Assembly (NCBI GenBank): GCA_002869885.2 | Contig: NEWR02000009.1 | Coordinates: forward strand, 604,773-668,772 | DNA: 64,000 bases | Reading direction: 5' to 3' | From: Nitrospira sp. CG24C | GTDB lineage: Bacteria > Nitrospirota > Nitrospiria > Nitrospirales > Nitrospiraceae | In this document: positions 51,681-60,153 of the stretch, piece after piece | Layout of the letters: each line of letters starts with the position of its first letter | Numbering within the stretch: position 1 is the first letter of the stretch | Translations under genes and position numbers: made by a program | Notes under the pieces: model-generated | Told to the model about the DNA's origin: nothing | The model's database searches: none | The model's input: the letters and a program-made list of their open reading frames with translations, nothing else

Positions 51681-51871
51681 GCAGCGGCTGGTCCGTTGAG
51701 AGGAGAGTCTTAGCGAAAGAGGCCAGTCTCCATCGTTGTCGTCAGGAGTGTCTACGCGTAAGTGTTTTCACTCTGATACAGCCGGTGCTGCGCGTGATGC
51801 CGGCAGGCACATCATGACAACGAAAAGACTCCATGCCGTAAAGGAGGGGGGACAGTACTTTGCAGAACGAT

Positions 51872-51900
51872 TTGCCGTTTTTTTGCAAAAAATCAGGCAA
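51872..51900. promoter_or_regulatory. Inverted repeat with A/T palindrome, upstream activator candidate
   Basis: TTGCC (51872) and GGCAA (51896-51900) flank a 14-bp palindrome TTTTTTGCAAAAAA (51879-51892). It lies 120-150 bases upstream of the sigma-54-like promoter at 52021, the usual distance of an enhancer-binding or IHF site. The rest of gap 51643-52133 shows no gene. Confidence 0.4.
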
Positions 51901-52020
51901 GCAGAATGAACCTGGGAATATCACAAGTAGGAGGCGCTTAATTTGACGCCTTATGTAAGTGGCTGATTCTGTAGGTCTGGTGAATCATTTTGGCACTCGT
52001 TATTATCCGTTAATGCATTC

Positions 52021-52036
52021 TGGCATTCATTATGCT
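52021..52036 (+). promoter_or_regulatory. Sigma-54-like promoter for the pilus locus
   Basis: TGGCATTCATTATGCT places GG and GC exactly 12 bases apart, as required for sigma-54 (-24/-12). A near copy TGGCACTCGTTATT lies 30 bases upstream (51991) but lacks the GC. The first pilin ATG is 98 bases downstream. No sigma-54 activator gene is in the window. Confidence 0.5.
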
Positions 52037-52133
52037 CATGCACCGACAAAGGTTTGAGTCTGCCCTTCCAGGGCCCATGAAGACTCAACAACGGTTAGTT
52101 TTCATTTCAGTAATATTTATAAGGAGGCTGGCG

Positions 52134-52670
52134 ATGAAGAAATCCAAATCCAACGTGGCAGTATGTCTATCGGTTGCCGCACTCATTGGAGCACTCCTAA
52201 CCCCAGCCCTTTCACTTGCAGCCGTTAGATCTCAAAACATGCCGGTTCAGGCTCAGGTGAACGTCAATTGCAGCTTTACATCAACTCCCACGATGAGCTT
52301 TCCGAGCTATGACCCGGCCGATCTCAACGCCCTCCCTGCGAACCCGCTCGCCGGCAGCATCGGGGTGAACGTTCGCTGTACGCAGGGCGCAATCGTCACG
52401 ATCGGGATCGATACCGGAGCCCACCCTGGAGCCGTAGCTGGTTCCACCAGAGCCATGCAACTTGGAGCAACGACCAACCGGCTGGGATATGATTTCTATC
52501 ACGAAGGCACATTTACCACCCTGTGGACAAACAGCGGCGGAGGCCTGTACAGTCACACCGCTATTAACAATGCACCGGCTACTGTGACGATTCATGGAAG
52601 GGTGCCGGGGGGTCAGGACGTCCCAGCAGGAACCTACGATGACATAGTTGTCGTGACGGTTACCTACTGA
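52134..52670 (+). CDS. SCPU-domain pilin subunit (spore coat U family), first copy
   Basis: 178 residues. Signal peptide about 1-31 (VAVCLSVAALIGALLTPALSLAA), then one SCPU beta-sandwich domain: VQAQVNVNCSFTSTPTMSF, GVNVRCTQGAIVTIGID, LGYDFYHEGTFTTLW and the C-terminal donor-strand-acceptor end YDDIVVVTVTY. Cys pair (VNCSF, VRCTQG) likely forms the disulfide. AAGGAGG ahead of ATG. Being first and followed by a terminator, it is the likely major shaft pilin of an archaic chaperone-usher pilus. Confidence 0.88.
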   Translation: MKKSKSNVAVCLSVAALIGALLTPALSLAAVRSQNMPVQAQVNVNCSFTSTPTMSFPSYDPADLNALPANPLAGSIGVNVRCTQGAIVTIGIDTGAHPGAVAGSTRAMQLGATTNRLGYDFYHEGTFTTLWTNSGGGLYSHTAINNAPATVTIHGRVPGGQDVPAGTYDDIVVVTVTY

Positions 52671-52724
52671 TCAGCACGAATCAAGGCAGGTGGGAGCGTG
52701 ACCACGCTCTTGACGCAACGCACA

Positions 52725-52770
52725 GCGCCGCAGCTTGATTTCAAGTAGGGATCAAGCTGCGGCGCTTTTT
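52725..52770 (+). terminator. Strong Rho-independent terminator inside the pilus operon
   Basis: GCGCCGCAGCTTGAT (52725-52739) pairs perfectly with ATCAAGCTGCGGCGC (52751-52765) around an 11-base loop, followed by TTTTT. It lies between the first pilin and the chaperone gene, only 13 bases before the chaperone ATG, so read-through should be partial. Confidence 0.92.
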
Positions 52771-52782
52771 AACGGAGTACTG

Positions 52783-53559
52783 ATGATTCAGCATGGTCCA
52801 CGCGCTTGGCTGCCCATAGGATTGATGCTCAGCATCGCCCTGCTCGTAAACGCCTCCTTCCTCTCAGGAGCACAGGCCGGAGCCTTGAGCATCAGCCCTG
52901 TACGGATCACTCTGGCGCCAGGGACCACGAGCGGGCTGATGACGGTCCGAAACGAGTCGCCTGATCCGGTTCGTCTCCAACTCAGCCTGCACACCTGGCT
53001 GGAAAGCCCCGATGGCGCTATGCAACTCGCTCCGACCGAAGACCTGGTGGTCTTTCCTGGGCTGCTCCAACTGAAGCCGAACGAGTCCCGAAAAGTCCGG
53101 ATCGGACTCCCCGCTCAACAGGACATCACTGTCGAGAAAACCTATCGAGTCTTTCTTGAGGAATTACCCGGCTCTTCTAAACCCGATCAGAACCAGGTAC
53201 GGGTATTGGCGCGCATCGGTGTCCCGATCTTTCTTCAGCCCCGAGAACCAAAACCAGGCTGGACCGCCGCGGTCTCCCACCCTGACGACAAGGGGTTTCG
53301 CCTTCAGCTGAAGAATACCGGAAACGTGCATCTCATCCTTCAAGAGGTCACGCTGCGCGGCATAGGGCTCAAAGACCAGGCCATCTTCGACCAGACGTTA
53401 CGAGGCGGCTATCTGCTGGCTGACTCCATCCGTACCCATACCATCAACGTTCCGCTTGCTGATCGAGCCAAACTGACAGCATGCCGAATACACCTCGTCA
53501 CTCCCGATGGGCCTCGTGACGAAACGGTGGCATGCCCGCCAGGCCTCCAGAAGCAATAG
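52783..53559 (+). CDS. Periplasmic pilus chaperone (PapD/CsuC-like)
   Basis: 258 residues. Signal peptide about 5-33 (WLPIGLMLSIALLVNASFLSGAQA), then two Ig-like domains: ALSISPVRITLAPGTTSGLMTVRNESPDPV, and LKPNESRKVRIGLP with TYRVFLEELP, as in PapD-type chaperones. The second domain has FRLQLKNTGNVHLILQEV. It caps SCPU pilins by donor strand complementation and hands them to the usher. GGAG ahead of the ATG. Confidence 0.9.
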   Translation: MIQHGPRAWLPIGLMLSIALLVNASFLSGAQAGALSISPVRITLAPGTTSGLMTVRNESPDPVRLQLSLHTWLESPDGAMQLAPTEDLVVFPGLLQLKPNESRKVRIGLPAQQDITVEKTYRVFLEELPGSSKPDQNQVRVLARIGVPIFLQPREPKPGWTAAVSHPDDKGFRLQLKNTGNVHLILQEVTLRGIGLKDQAIFDQTLRGGYLLADSIRTHTINVPLADRAKLTACRIHLVTPDGPRDETVACPPGLQKQ

Positions 53560-53596
53560 ACCGGCTCGACACGAGTGAAGAGACAGGGTCGTTTCG

Positions 53597-55939
53597 ATGC
53601 TGAACCCTTGGCGTACATGGACAGAACTCTTCTGCACCATCCTCGCGTGTGTACTGCTGTGGGCGCCTCTGTCCGCATGGAGCGCCGACGAACCTCCCGG
53701 GACTGAACAGCGGGCCATCCTGGACCTGTTCGTCAATGAGGCAACGTCGGGAGAAACAACCGTCCTGCTTCGGGGCGGGGATGTGGCGGTGAAAGTTTCT
53801 GACCTGTTACAGGCAGGGCTGCACGATTTTGCCGGAACGCGACAGATCATCTACGGGGTGGAATATGTCGCCCTTTCATCGCTGGCGCCGGACATGACAT
53901 TCCAGATAGATGAAGCCAACTTGGCATTGCGAGTCACGGCGGACCCGAAATTCCTCCCGACGACATCGTTGAACTTCCGGCAAGCACGGCCCCAGGGAAC
54001 TATCCAGCGCACTGACACAAGCGCATTCCTCAACTATAGCGTCAGCGCGAACGACTTCAGACAAGTCCAGGCGTTCGGTGAAATAGGCGTGAGCTACGAA
54101 GGGCACCTGCTCTCGTCCAACATTTCACGGCGAGCAGACGGATCCCTTGTGCGGGGCCTCACCTCGCTCAAGCTCAACGATCCGATCGGACTCCGTCAGG
54201 GACAAGTCGGAGACATGTTTGCCACATCGGCCAATCCACTGGGAGGCGCGGCCTTCCTTGGAGGGATCGGCGTCACAAGAGAATTCAACCTCGATCCGTA
54301 TTTCTATCGATTCCCCGTTCCCAACCTGTCCGGAACCGTGCTCACTCCTTCCCGCTACGAGGTATATGTGAACGATCAATTGGTCCGTCGCGGCGATCTG
54401 CAGCCAGGCCGCTTCGATCTGGCCAACCTGCCCGCATCAGTCGGAAGCGGAAATATTCGTGTCGTGACTCGGGATAGTTTTGGCCGGACGCATGAAGTCG
54501 GATCGCCCTACTACCTGTCGACAAGGTTGCTGGCGCCAGGCCAGCAGGAATACGCCTACCACGCCGGCTTCGTGCGAAACGATGTCGTGACTCAGAGCTT
54601 TCAGTATCAGGCCCCCGCCTTTATGGCTCGCCACCGAATCGGCGTGCTCGATACGCTTACGCTGGGCCTCCGGGTGGAAGGGGATGCCAACCTCGTCTCA
54701 GGGGGGCCGACTCTGTCTTCCCGCATGCCCTTTCAACTGGGAGAAGTGGAACTATCCGTCGCCACCAGCTATCAAGGCGGCGATTCCGGCACCGCCGCTT
54801 CAATCGCCTATGTGTATTGGGGAAAACACTTCACCCTCGGAAGCACGCTGATCGCCATGTCTCCGCACTATTCAACGATCAGCTTGCCGGCCCACGCAGA
54901 CCGCAAGGTGTGGAACGCGGTCGGATTCATCGGCATGCCCCTGGGCCCCCGCGCCAGCGTCACCCTCCAGTACGCACAGGGATCGAGCCGAGACTATGGC
55001 TCCGTCTCGAATTATGGCGCCAATTGCAACGTGCGGCTGACCGATCGATTCTCCTTGTTCTCCTCGGCAAACCATTCGGCCTCACAGTTGGCCGACGCTT
55101 CGACGTCGGTCTTTGTCGGCTTGAACATCATCCTTGGCCAGATGACCAATGCCACCGCTTTCGCCGAGCGCCAGGATGAGAAGGACAATACCGGGCTTCG
55201 GGTTCAAAAAGGGCTGCCTGCCTATAGCGAAGGTTATGGCTACCTTGTCAATGCCAGCACCGGCGAACAACAACGAGCAGATGGGCTGTTCCAATACCAG
55301 GGCCCCTATGGGCGCTATGAACTTCAACACACCATGAACGACGGCCGGGACAGCACGAGAATGACCGCCTCCGGCGCCCTGGTGACAGTAGGAACCTCCG
55401 CTGCTGCGACAAGACCTGTAACCGACAGCTTTGCAGTGATCAAGGTTCCGGGTGTCGAAGGGGTTCGGGGGTACCTGTTCAATCAAGAAGTCGGACGCAC
55501 AAACAGCCGGGGTTATTTGGTCGTCCCGAACATGTTGTCTTACTATGGAAACACGTTGAGCATCGAGGACAAGGACATACCCCTGGGATATCGCATCGAT
55601 GCCACACAACAGACACTGGCGCCGCCCCTCAGGGGCGGCGTGTTGGCCTCGTTCCCGGTCCACCGGCTCCAGGCCATCACAGGATCGATTCGCCTTACGG
55701 AAGAGGGCGGGGAAATCATCCCGGCGCACGGTGAATTCAGGATCGACAGCGGCGGCCAGCACTACGAGTCGCCCCTGGGGAAAAACGGCGAGTTCTATTT
55801 CGAGAATCTTCCGGCCGGACCACATTCGGGCATCATCGAATTCAACGGACGCCAATGCCCGATCGACATCGAAGTGCCTCAGTCGACCGAGTCGTTTGTG
55901 AAACTGGGAACCTTGACATGCTCCGCCACCGCACTCTGA
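53597..55939 (+). CDS. Outer-membrane usher (FimD/PapC/CsuD family)
   Basis: 780 residues. Signal peptide about 10-29, usher N-domain (VLLRGGDVAVKVSDLLQAG, FLPTTSLNFRQARPQG), a 24-strand barrel region with plug (PVPNLSGTVLTPSRYEVYVN, PGRFDLANLPASVGSGNIRV, SPYYLSTRLLAPGQQEYAYHAG) and C-terminal domains (GVRGYLFNQEVGRTNSRGYL, NGEFYFENLPAGPHSGIIEF, GRQCPIDIEVP with the usual C-terminal Cys). Length and sequence are of the archaic, gamma-independent class. It exports and assembles pilin subunits. Its end overlaps the next pilin by 22 bases. Confidence 0.93.
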   Translation: MLNPWRTWTELFCTILACVLLWAPLSAWSADEPPGTEQRAILDLFVNEATSGETTVLLRGGDVAVKVSDLLQAGLHDFAGTRQIIYGVEYVALSSLAPDMTFQIDEANLALRVTADPKFLPTTSLNFRQARPQGTIQRTDTSAFLNYSVSANDFRQVQAFGEIGVSYEGHLLSSNISRRADGSLVRGLTSLKLNDPIGLRQGQVGDMFATSANPLGGAAFLGGIGVTREFNLDPYFYRFPVPNLSGTVLTPSRYEVYVNDQLVRRGDLQPGRFDLANLPASVGSGNIRVVTRDSFGRTHEVGSPYYLSTRLLAPGQQEYAYHAGFVRNDVVTQSFQYQAPAFMARHRIGVLDTLTLGLRVEGDANLVSGGPTLSSRMPFQLGEVELSVATSYQGGDSGTAASIAYVYWGKHFTLGSTLIAMSPHYSTISLPAHADRKVWNAVGFIGMPLGPRASVTLQYAQGSSRDYGSVSNYGANCNVRLTDRFSLFSSANHSASQLADASTSVFVGLNIILGQMTNATAFAERQDEKDNTGLRVQKGLPAYSEGYGYLVNASTGEQQRADGLFQYQGPYGRYELQHTMNDGRDSTRMTASGALVTVGTSAAATRPVTDSFAVIKVPGVEGVRGYLFNQEVGRTNSRGYLVVPNMLSYYGNTLSIEDKDIPLGYRIDATQQTLAPPLRGGVLASFPVHRLQAITGSIRLTEEGGEIIPAHGEFRIDSGGQHYESPLGKNGEFYFENLPAGPHSGIIEFNGRQCPIDIEVPQSTESFVKLGTLTCSATAL

Positions 55940-56400
55940 CAAACGTCAGGATGGTTCTTGCCGCGGCGCTCTTTTCCATCGCCGTCCCCGATCTGGCGCG
56001 GGCGGTTTGTCAAATCAATCTTTCGACCCTTAACTTCGGGAATTATGATCCCCTGGAGAGCAGCCCTGTCGATTCGGTCGGCGATCTGACATATTTCTGT
56101 TCCCAGCCTGTTCCTATCGTCACCATCACCATCGATCGAAGTGGAGCGGGAAACGCTCTCAACCGGCGCTTGGTCAATCACAGTGGACAGGACGCCGACG
56201 CCTTGCTCTATAACATCTATCTCGATGCGGCGCGAACGGCAATCTGGGGCGACGGCACAAGGGGATCGCAGATCTGGTCGGCTCCGAACCCTGCCGTGCG
56301 CACAAGAATAAACGTGCCGATCTATGGTCGCATTCCAGCAGGACAGAACGTCGGTGTCGGTGGCTATGGTGATACCCTGACGATCACGATCAACTACTGA
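55918..56400 (+). CDS. SCPU-domain pilin subunit, second copy
   Basis: 160 residues. Signal peptide about 1-30 (MVLAAALFSIAVPDLARA), mature start VCQINLSTLNFGNYDPLESSPV, FCSQPVPIVTITIDRSG, LLYNIYLDAARTAIWGDG and end YGDTLTITINY. Most diverged of the three SCPU proteins; its place right after the usher suggests a minor or tip-proximal subunit. Translationally coupled to the usher through the 22-base overlap. Confidence 0.86.
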   Translation: MLRHRTLTNVRMVLAAALFSIAVPDLARAVCQINLSTLNFGNYDPLESSPVDSVGDLTYFCSQPVPIVTITIDRSGAGNALNRRLVNHSGQDADALLYNIYLDAARTAIWGDGTRGSQIWSAPNPAVRTRINVPIYGRIPAGQNVGVGGYGDTLTITINY

Positions 56401-56449
56401 CGGCATTTCTGGAGCGAAAGAAACGGGCTGGACGAAGGGGCAGGAAAGC

Positions 56450-56980
56450 ATGACGCGCATCAGAATAATGGCATGTCCCGTTGGACGGATGACGCTGGCC
56501 CTATTGGCAGCGCTTGCGATGTATTCTCCGCTCGCGTATGGCGCAACTAAGCAGCAAAATATGTCGGTCCAAAGCCAAGTCACCGTCAACTGCAGCTTTC
56601 AGTCCACCCCTTCGCTGAACTTTCTGAGCTACGACCCCAATGGGGTCAACAGCACCCTGCCGCTCGATCAAACGGCATTGTTACAAATCAGCTGCACAAG
56701 AGGGGCCACCACCACCATTGGCATCGATAACGGTACACACACCGGGCAGGCCCCCATAGGGACAAGAGCACTGGCAGACGGAAACAAGTATCTAGGTTAC
56801 GACCTCTACCAGGATTCCGTGCGGACCACCCTCTGGACCAACGCTGGAGCCGGGCTCTACAATTACACCTCAACTAGCAGCCTCCCAGCTACGATCAGCA
56901 TCTACGGACGAGTCTTCCCCTCCCAGAACGTCCCTTCAGGGATTTACACCGACACGCTCGTCGTCACGATCAACTACTAA
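56450..56980 (+). CDS. SCPU-domain pilin subunit, third copy
   Basis: 176 residues. Signal peptide about 10-32 (MTLALLAALAMYSPLAYGA), then QNMSVQSQVTVNCSFQSTPS, ISCTRGATTTIGIDNG, LGYDLYQDSVRTTLWTN and YTDTLVVTINY. Close paralogue of the first pilin (shared QNM-x-V-Q-x-Q-V, NCSF-x-STP, LGYD). No two-domain adhesin such as CsuE is present, so one of the single-domain subunits must cap the tip or the adhesin is elsewhere. Confidence 0.87.
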   Translation: MTRIRIMACPVGRMTLALLAALAMYSPLAYGATKQQNMSVQSQVTVNCSFQSTPSLNFLSYDPNGVNSTLPLDQTALLQISCTRGATTTIGIDNGTHTGQAPIGTRALADGNKYLGYDLYQDSVRTTLWTNAGAGLYNYTSTSSLPATISIYGRVFPSQNVPSGIYTDTLVVTINY

Positions 56981-57055
56981 ATCGCGACTTGCAGGCCTTG
57001 CCCTGCTTCTCAAACAGTACGTCATTCTCTGCATTGTTCAACGCTGCAACCGCGT

Positions 57056-57084
57056 TTGACTCCCTTGAACCTGTTTGATACGCT
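57056..57084 (+). promoter_or_regulatory. Weak sigma-70-like promoter before the polyprenyl synthase gene
   Basis: TTGACT (57056-57061), 17-base spacer, TACGCT (57079-57084), 45 bases before the ATG at 57130. Poor -10 match. Confidence 0.3.
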
Positions 57085-57129
57085 CCGCGCCGGTTCTGGG
57101 CTAGTTGATAACCCTGATTTTCACCCTCT

Positions 57130-58020
57130 ATGAACATTAAGGACTACCTCGAACAGAAGCGGGTCGATGTGGATCGGTTCCTCGATTCCGTCATGCCAGG
57201 TATTGCCACGCCGCCTACCACGCTCCATGAAAGTATGCGATACAGTCTCATGGCGGGCGGGAAGCGAGTCCGCCCGATCCTGGCCATAGCCGCGGCGGAA
57301 GCAGTGGGACAGCCGGCGCCTGGCTTGATGCCGATCGCCTGTTCGCTGGAACTGATCCACACCTATTCCCTGATCCATGACGACCTGCCAGCGATGGATA
57401 ACGACGACTTCCGGCGCGGAAAGCCGACGAATCACAAGGTCTACGGCGATGCGATGGCAATCCTGGCCGGCGATGCGTTGTTGACGATGGCCTTCGATCT
57501 CTGCAGCCATCCGGATCTGATGAAGGGCTGCGACCCGGCGCGCCAAGTGCGGCTGATCCAGGAACTCGCCTACGGCTCAGGGAACATGGGGATGGTAGGC
57601 GGACAGGTATTCGATATCCAGGCTGAAAATAAAGACATCGACCTCCCGACGCTTCAGAACATCCACAAACATAAGACCGGCATGTTGATTCGCGCAGCGG
57701 TGCGGATGGGCGCCCTTGCCGCCGGCGCGAAGGATCGCCAACTGGACGACCTCACGAGTTATGCCGAGGATGTCGGGCTGGCCTTTCAGATCGCGGACGA
57801 TGTGCTCAATGTAACGGGAACGCGCGAGGAACTGGGCAAGAATCCCAATACCGACGCGGAGCGAGGAAAGAAAACCTACCCGACGTTCTACGGAGCCGAG
57901 GGAGCCAGAAAGCTGGCTGACGACTGCGTCGCCCGCGCGATCGCCCGCCTCTCCCCGTTCGGTCCGGCCGCAGACCCGCTCCGGGACATCGCGCGCTACA
58001 TTACTGCCCGCAAGAACTGA
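57130..58020 (+). CDS. ispA: Polyprenyl (farnesyl/geranylgeranyl) diphosphate synthase
   Basis: 296 residues of the IspA-type trans-prenyltransferase family. Seen: GGKRVRPILAIAAAEAVG, the first Asp-rich motif DDLPAMDNDD (84-93) with the two-residue insertion typical of bacterial type II FPP/GGPP synthases, GGQVFDI, KHKTGMLIRAAVRMG and the second Asp-rich region FQIADDVLNVTGT, where the usual DDILD is DDVLN. Makes C15 or C20 precursors for hopanoids, carotenoids or quinones. Neighbouring HpnA- and CruF-like genes fit this. Confidence 0.92.
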   Translation: MNIKDYLEQKRVDVDRFLDSVMPGIATPPTTLHESMRYSLMAGGKRVRPILAIAAAEAVGQPAPGLMPIACSLELIHTYSLIHDDLPAMDNDDFRRGKPTNHKVYGDAMAILAGDALLTMAFDLCSHPDLMKGCDPARQVRLIQELAYGSGNMGMVGGQVFDIQAENKDIDLPTLQNIHKHKTGMLIRAAVRMGALAAGAKDRQLDDLTSYAEDVGLAFQIADDVLNVTGTREELGKNPNTDAERGKKTYPTFYGAEGARKLADDCVARAIARLSPFGPAADPLRDIARYITARKN

Positions 58021-58125
58021 CGTTATTCGTGAAGCGTATCTCGTGAAGCGCATGACTGCACATCTCAACAACCACTCCCAATCCACACGTTTCACGCTTC
58101 ACGTTTCACGTTTTACGTCCGCATC

Positions 58126-59109
58126 ATGAAGGTTCTCGTCACTGGCGCAACCGGATTCATCGGCGGCGCAGTAGTGCGAGCGCTGGTCAAGAGCGGCATT
58201 GACGTCCGTGTTCTGGCCCGCGCCGGAGCTGATCTCCAGAATATTCAAAATCTGACCGTCGAGCGGGTCGAAGGCGACCTGCGCGATCCGGCCTCGTTGC
58301 GCCGATCGCTTGCCGGCTGCCGACAGCTCTACCATGTGGCGGCACACTATGCGCTCTGGGCCAAAGACCCCTCGATTTTTTACGACATCAACGTCACCGG
58401 CACCAAGAATCTGCTGGAAGCGGCCCTCGGCGTCGGTGTCGAACGGATTGTCTACTGCAGCACCATCGGCGCAATCGGCCTTCCGCCAGGCGGAGGGCTC
58501 GGCACGGAAGAGACCCCCGTCTCTCTCGAACAGATGGCCGGCCACTACAAACGATCGAAGTACCTGGCCGAACAAGAGGTCTTGAAACTCGCAAAGGCAG
58601 GACTGCCTGTCGTCATCGTGAATCCCAGCGCCCCGGTCGGCGCAGGCGATGTGAAACCAACCCCGACAGGGCAAGTCATCGTGGATTTCATGAAGGGCCG
58701 CATGCCTGCCTATATCGAAACAGGCATGAATATCGTGGACGTCGATGACGTGGCAGCCGGCCATCTGCTCGCGATGGAGAAGGGACGGATCGGCGAACGG
58801 TACATTCTGGGCAATAAAAACCTCATGCTGCGTGAGGTGTTCGAGATCATGAGCCGATTGACTGGCATCAAAGCGCCCACGATCAAGTTGCCCAGATTGG
58901 CAATTCTTCCGTTAGCCTATGCCAACCAATGGATCGCGAATCTCACAGGCCACCCGCCACGCATCCCACTTGAAGGCGTGAAGATGGCCAAGTACAAAAT
59001 GCACTACGATTGCAGCAAGGCCATCCGCGAACTCGGCATCCCTCTTACACCGCCGGAGGTAGCGCTTGAAAAGGCGGTACGCTGGTTCCGGGACCATGGG
59101 TATGTGTAA
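58126..59109 (+). CDS. hpnA: NAD-dependent epimerase/dehydratase, hopanoid-associated HpnA type
   Basis: 327 residues, extended short-chain dehydrogenase. NAD motif VLVTGATGFIGGAVVRALV, DLRDPASLRRSLAGC, catalytic Tyr-x3-Lys in HYKRSKYLAEQEVL and VVIVNPSAPVGAGDVKPTPTG. The P-S-A-P-V-G-x-x-D-x-K-P-T-P-T string is characteristic of HpnA. Likely acts on the sugar-derived hopanoid side chain. No ribosome site is seen before the ATG; the spacer carries repeated TTTCACGCTTCACGTTTCAC words. Confidence 0.88.
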   Translation: MKVLVTGATGFIGGAVVRALVKSGIDVRVLARAGADLQNIQNLTVERVEGDLRDPASLRRSLAGCRQLYHVAAHYALWAKDPSIFYDINVTGTKNLLEAALGVGVERIVYCSTIGAIGLPPGGGLGTEETPVSLEQMAGHYKRSKYLAEQEVLKLAKAGLPVVIVNPSAPVGAGDVKPTPTGQVIVDFMKGRMPAYIETGMNIVDVDDVAAGHLLAMEKGRIGERYILGNKNLMLREVFEIMSRLTGIKAPTIKLPRLAILPLAYANQWIANLTGHPPRIPLEGVKMAKYKMHYDCSKAIRELGIPLTPPEVALEKAVRWFRDHGYV

Positions 59110-59110
59110 T

Positions 59111-59294
59111 CATGAAAGTTCCGAGTTAACAGTTCTGAGTTTTGAGTTGCCAGAAAAATAGCAACTCCAAAGCATGCGCTTCAAGTTCTAAGTACGATGC
59201 ACCCATCGAATCAACATTCCAACCGTCAAGACCGTGCTAAATTCGCCTTCTGAGACACCGCTAACTCAGAACTTATAACTCAAAACTCAGAACT
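59111..59294. repeat. Intergenic inverted word repeat (AGTTCTGAGTTTTGAGTT/AACTCAAAACTCAGAACT)
   Basis: Left arm GAGTTAACAGTTCTGAGTTT (59122-59141) and right arm AACTTATAACTCAAAACTCA to 59294 are inverted over about 30 bases, separated by 110 bases including CAAGTTCTAAGTACGATGC. Between hpnA and the carotenoid gene. Confidence 0.65.
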
Positions 59295-59295
59295 G

Positions 59296-60105
59296 ATGGA
59301 CCTTATCACTCTGCTTTATAAGACCATCCTCTTTCGCCCCTACGTCTTCGCCTTTCTGGCTGCGTTCTTGTTCGCCGCGATCAAGCTGATCGGCTGGCCG
59401 CGAACCTGGCGGTTCTGGCTGATTAGCTGGGCCACGGCCTTCGTTTGCGAATTTTCGTCCACTCGCAGCGGCATTCCCTTCGGGTGGTACCACTACAATG
59501 GCTCCACCGTGGGCCAAGAACTCTACTTCTTCGACGTCCCGTTCATGGACTCAATCTCATTCAGCTTTCTTCTCTACGCCGCCTACTGCGTCGCGCTCTG
59601 TTTCATTCTTCCAATCGGATCGTCTGCTGCTTCCACATGGCCGATACTCAAACCGCTCCATCTCGATATGAACGCACGAACGAGTTGGCCGGTGCTCTTG
59701 CTGACCGCTTTCTTGTTTGCCTTTATCGACATGGTGATCGATCCGGTGGCACTCCGGGGCGACCGCTGGTTCCTGGGAAAGATTTATTACTATCCGGACC
59801 CAGGGCTGCACTTCGGCGTCCCATTTGCCAACTATGTCGGCTGGGCCGTCGTCGGGCTCATCTCCCTCGCCATCTATTTTCCGCTCGAACGGCGGCTCCC
59901 CGCACTCTCGCTGCCCCCGTCGGTTACGCCTCAACTCCTGTTGGGCGTCGGCCTCTATTACGGCGTTCTGGCCTTCAACCTCAGCATGACGTTCTGGATC
60001 GGCGAATCATTCATGGGGATGAGCGGACTGCTCATGCATCTCCCCGTCATCGCCCTGCTGCTATTTCGCCTTACAAGACCGCACAGCGCTGCTCTGTCTG
60101 GCTAG
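59296..60105 (+). CDS. Carotenoid biosynthesis membrane protein (CruF/DUF422 family)
   Basis: 269 residues with about seven membrane segments. Seen: FVCEFSSTRSGIPFGWYHYNG (conserved E-x3-T-x-x-G-x-P-x-G-x-Y), FFDVPFMDSISFSFL, AFIDMVIDPVALRGDRWFLG and GVPFANYVGWAVVG. The family includes CruF, which hydrates carotenoid psi-ends, and related bisanhydrobacterioruberin hydratases. Exact substrate unknown. Preceded by a repeat and no visible ribosome site. Confidence 0.88.
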   Translation: MDLITLLYKTILFRPYVFAFLAAFLFAAIKLIGWPRTWRFWLISWATAFVCEFSSTRSGIPFGWYHYNGSTVGQELYFFDVPFMDSISFSFLLYAAYCVALCFILPIGSSAASTWPILKPLHLDMNARTSWPVLLLTAFLFAFIDMVIDPVALRGDRWFLGKIYYYPDPGLHFGVPFANYVGWAVVGLISLAIYFPLERRLPALSLPPSVTPQLLLGVGLYYGVLAFNLSMTFWIGESFMGMSGLLMHLPVIALLLFRLTRPHSAALSG

Positions 60106-60153
60106 CCCTGTGGCAATCAGGCAAAAGACTTTGTATAGTGATTGCTTGCTGCC

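Noticed and set aside
51720..52030. Possible cyclic di-GMP riboswitch before the pilus locus
   Set aside because: I looked for the GEMM core (GGCAAACC, GAAA tetraloop, GGGACGCAAAGC) and did not find it.
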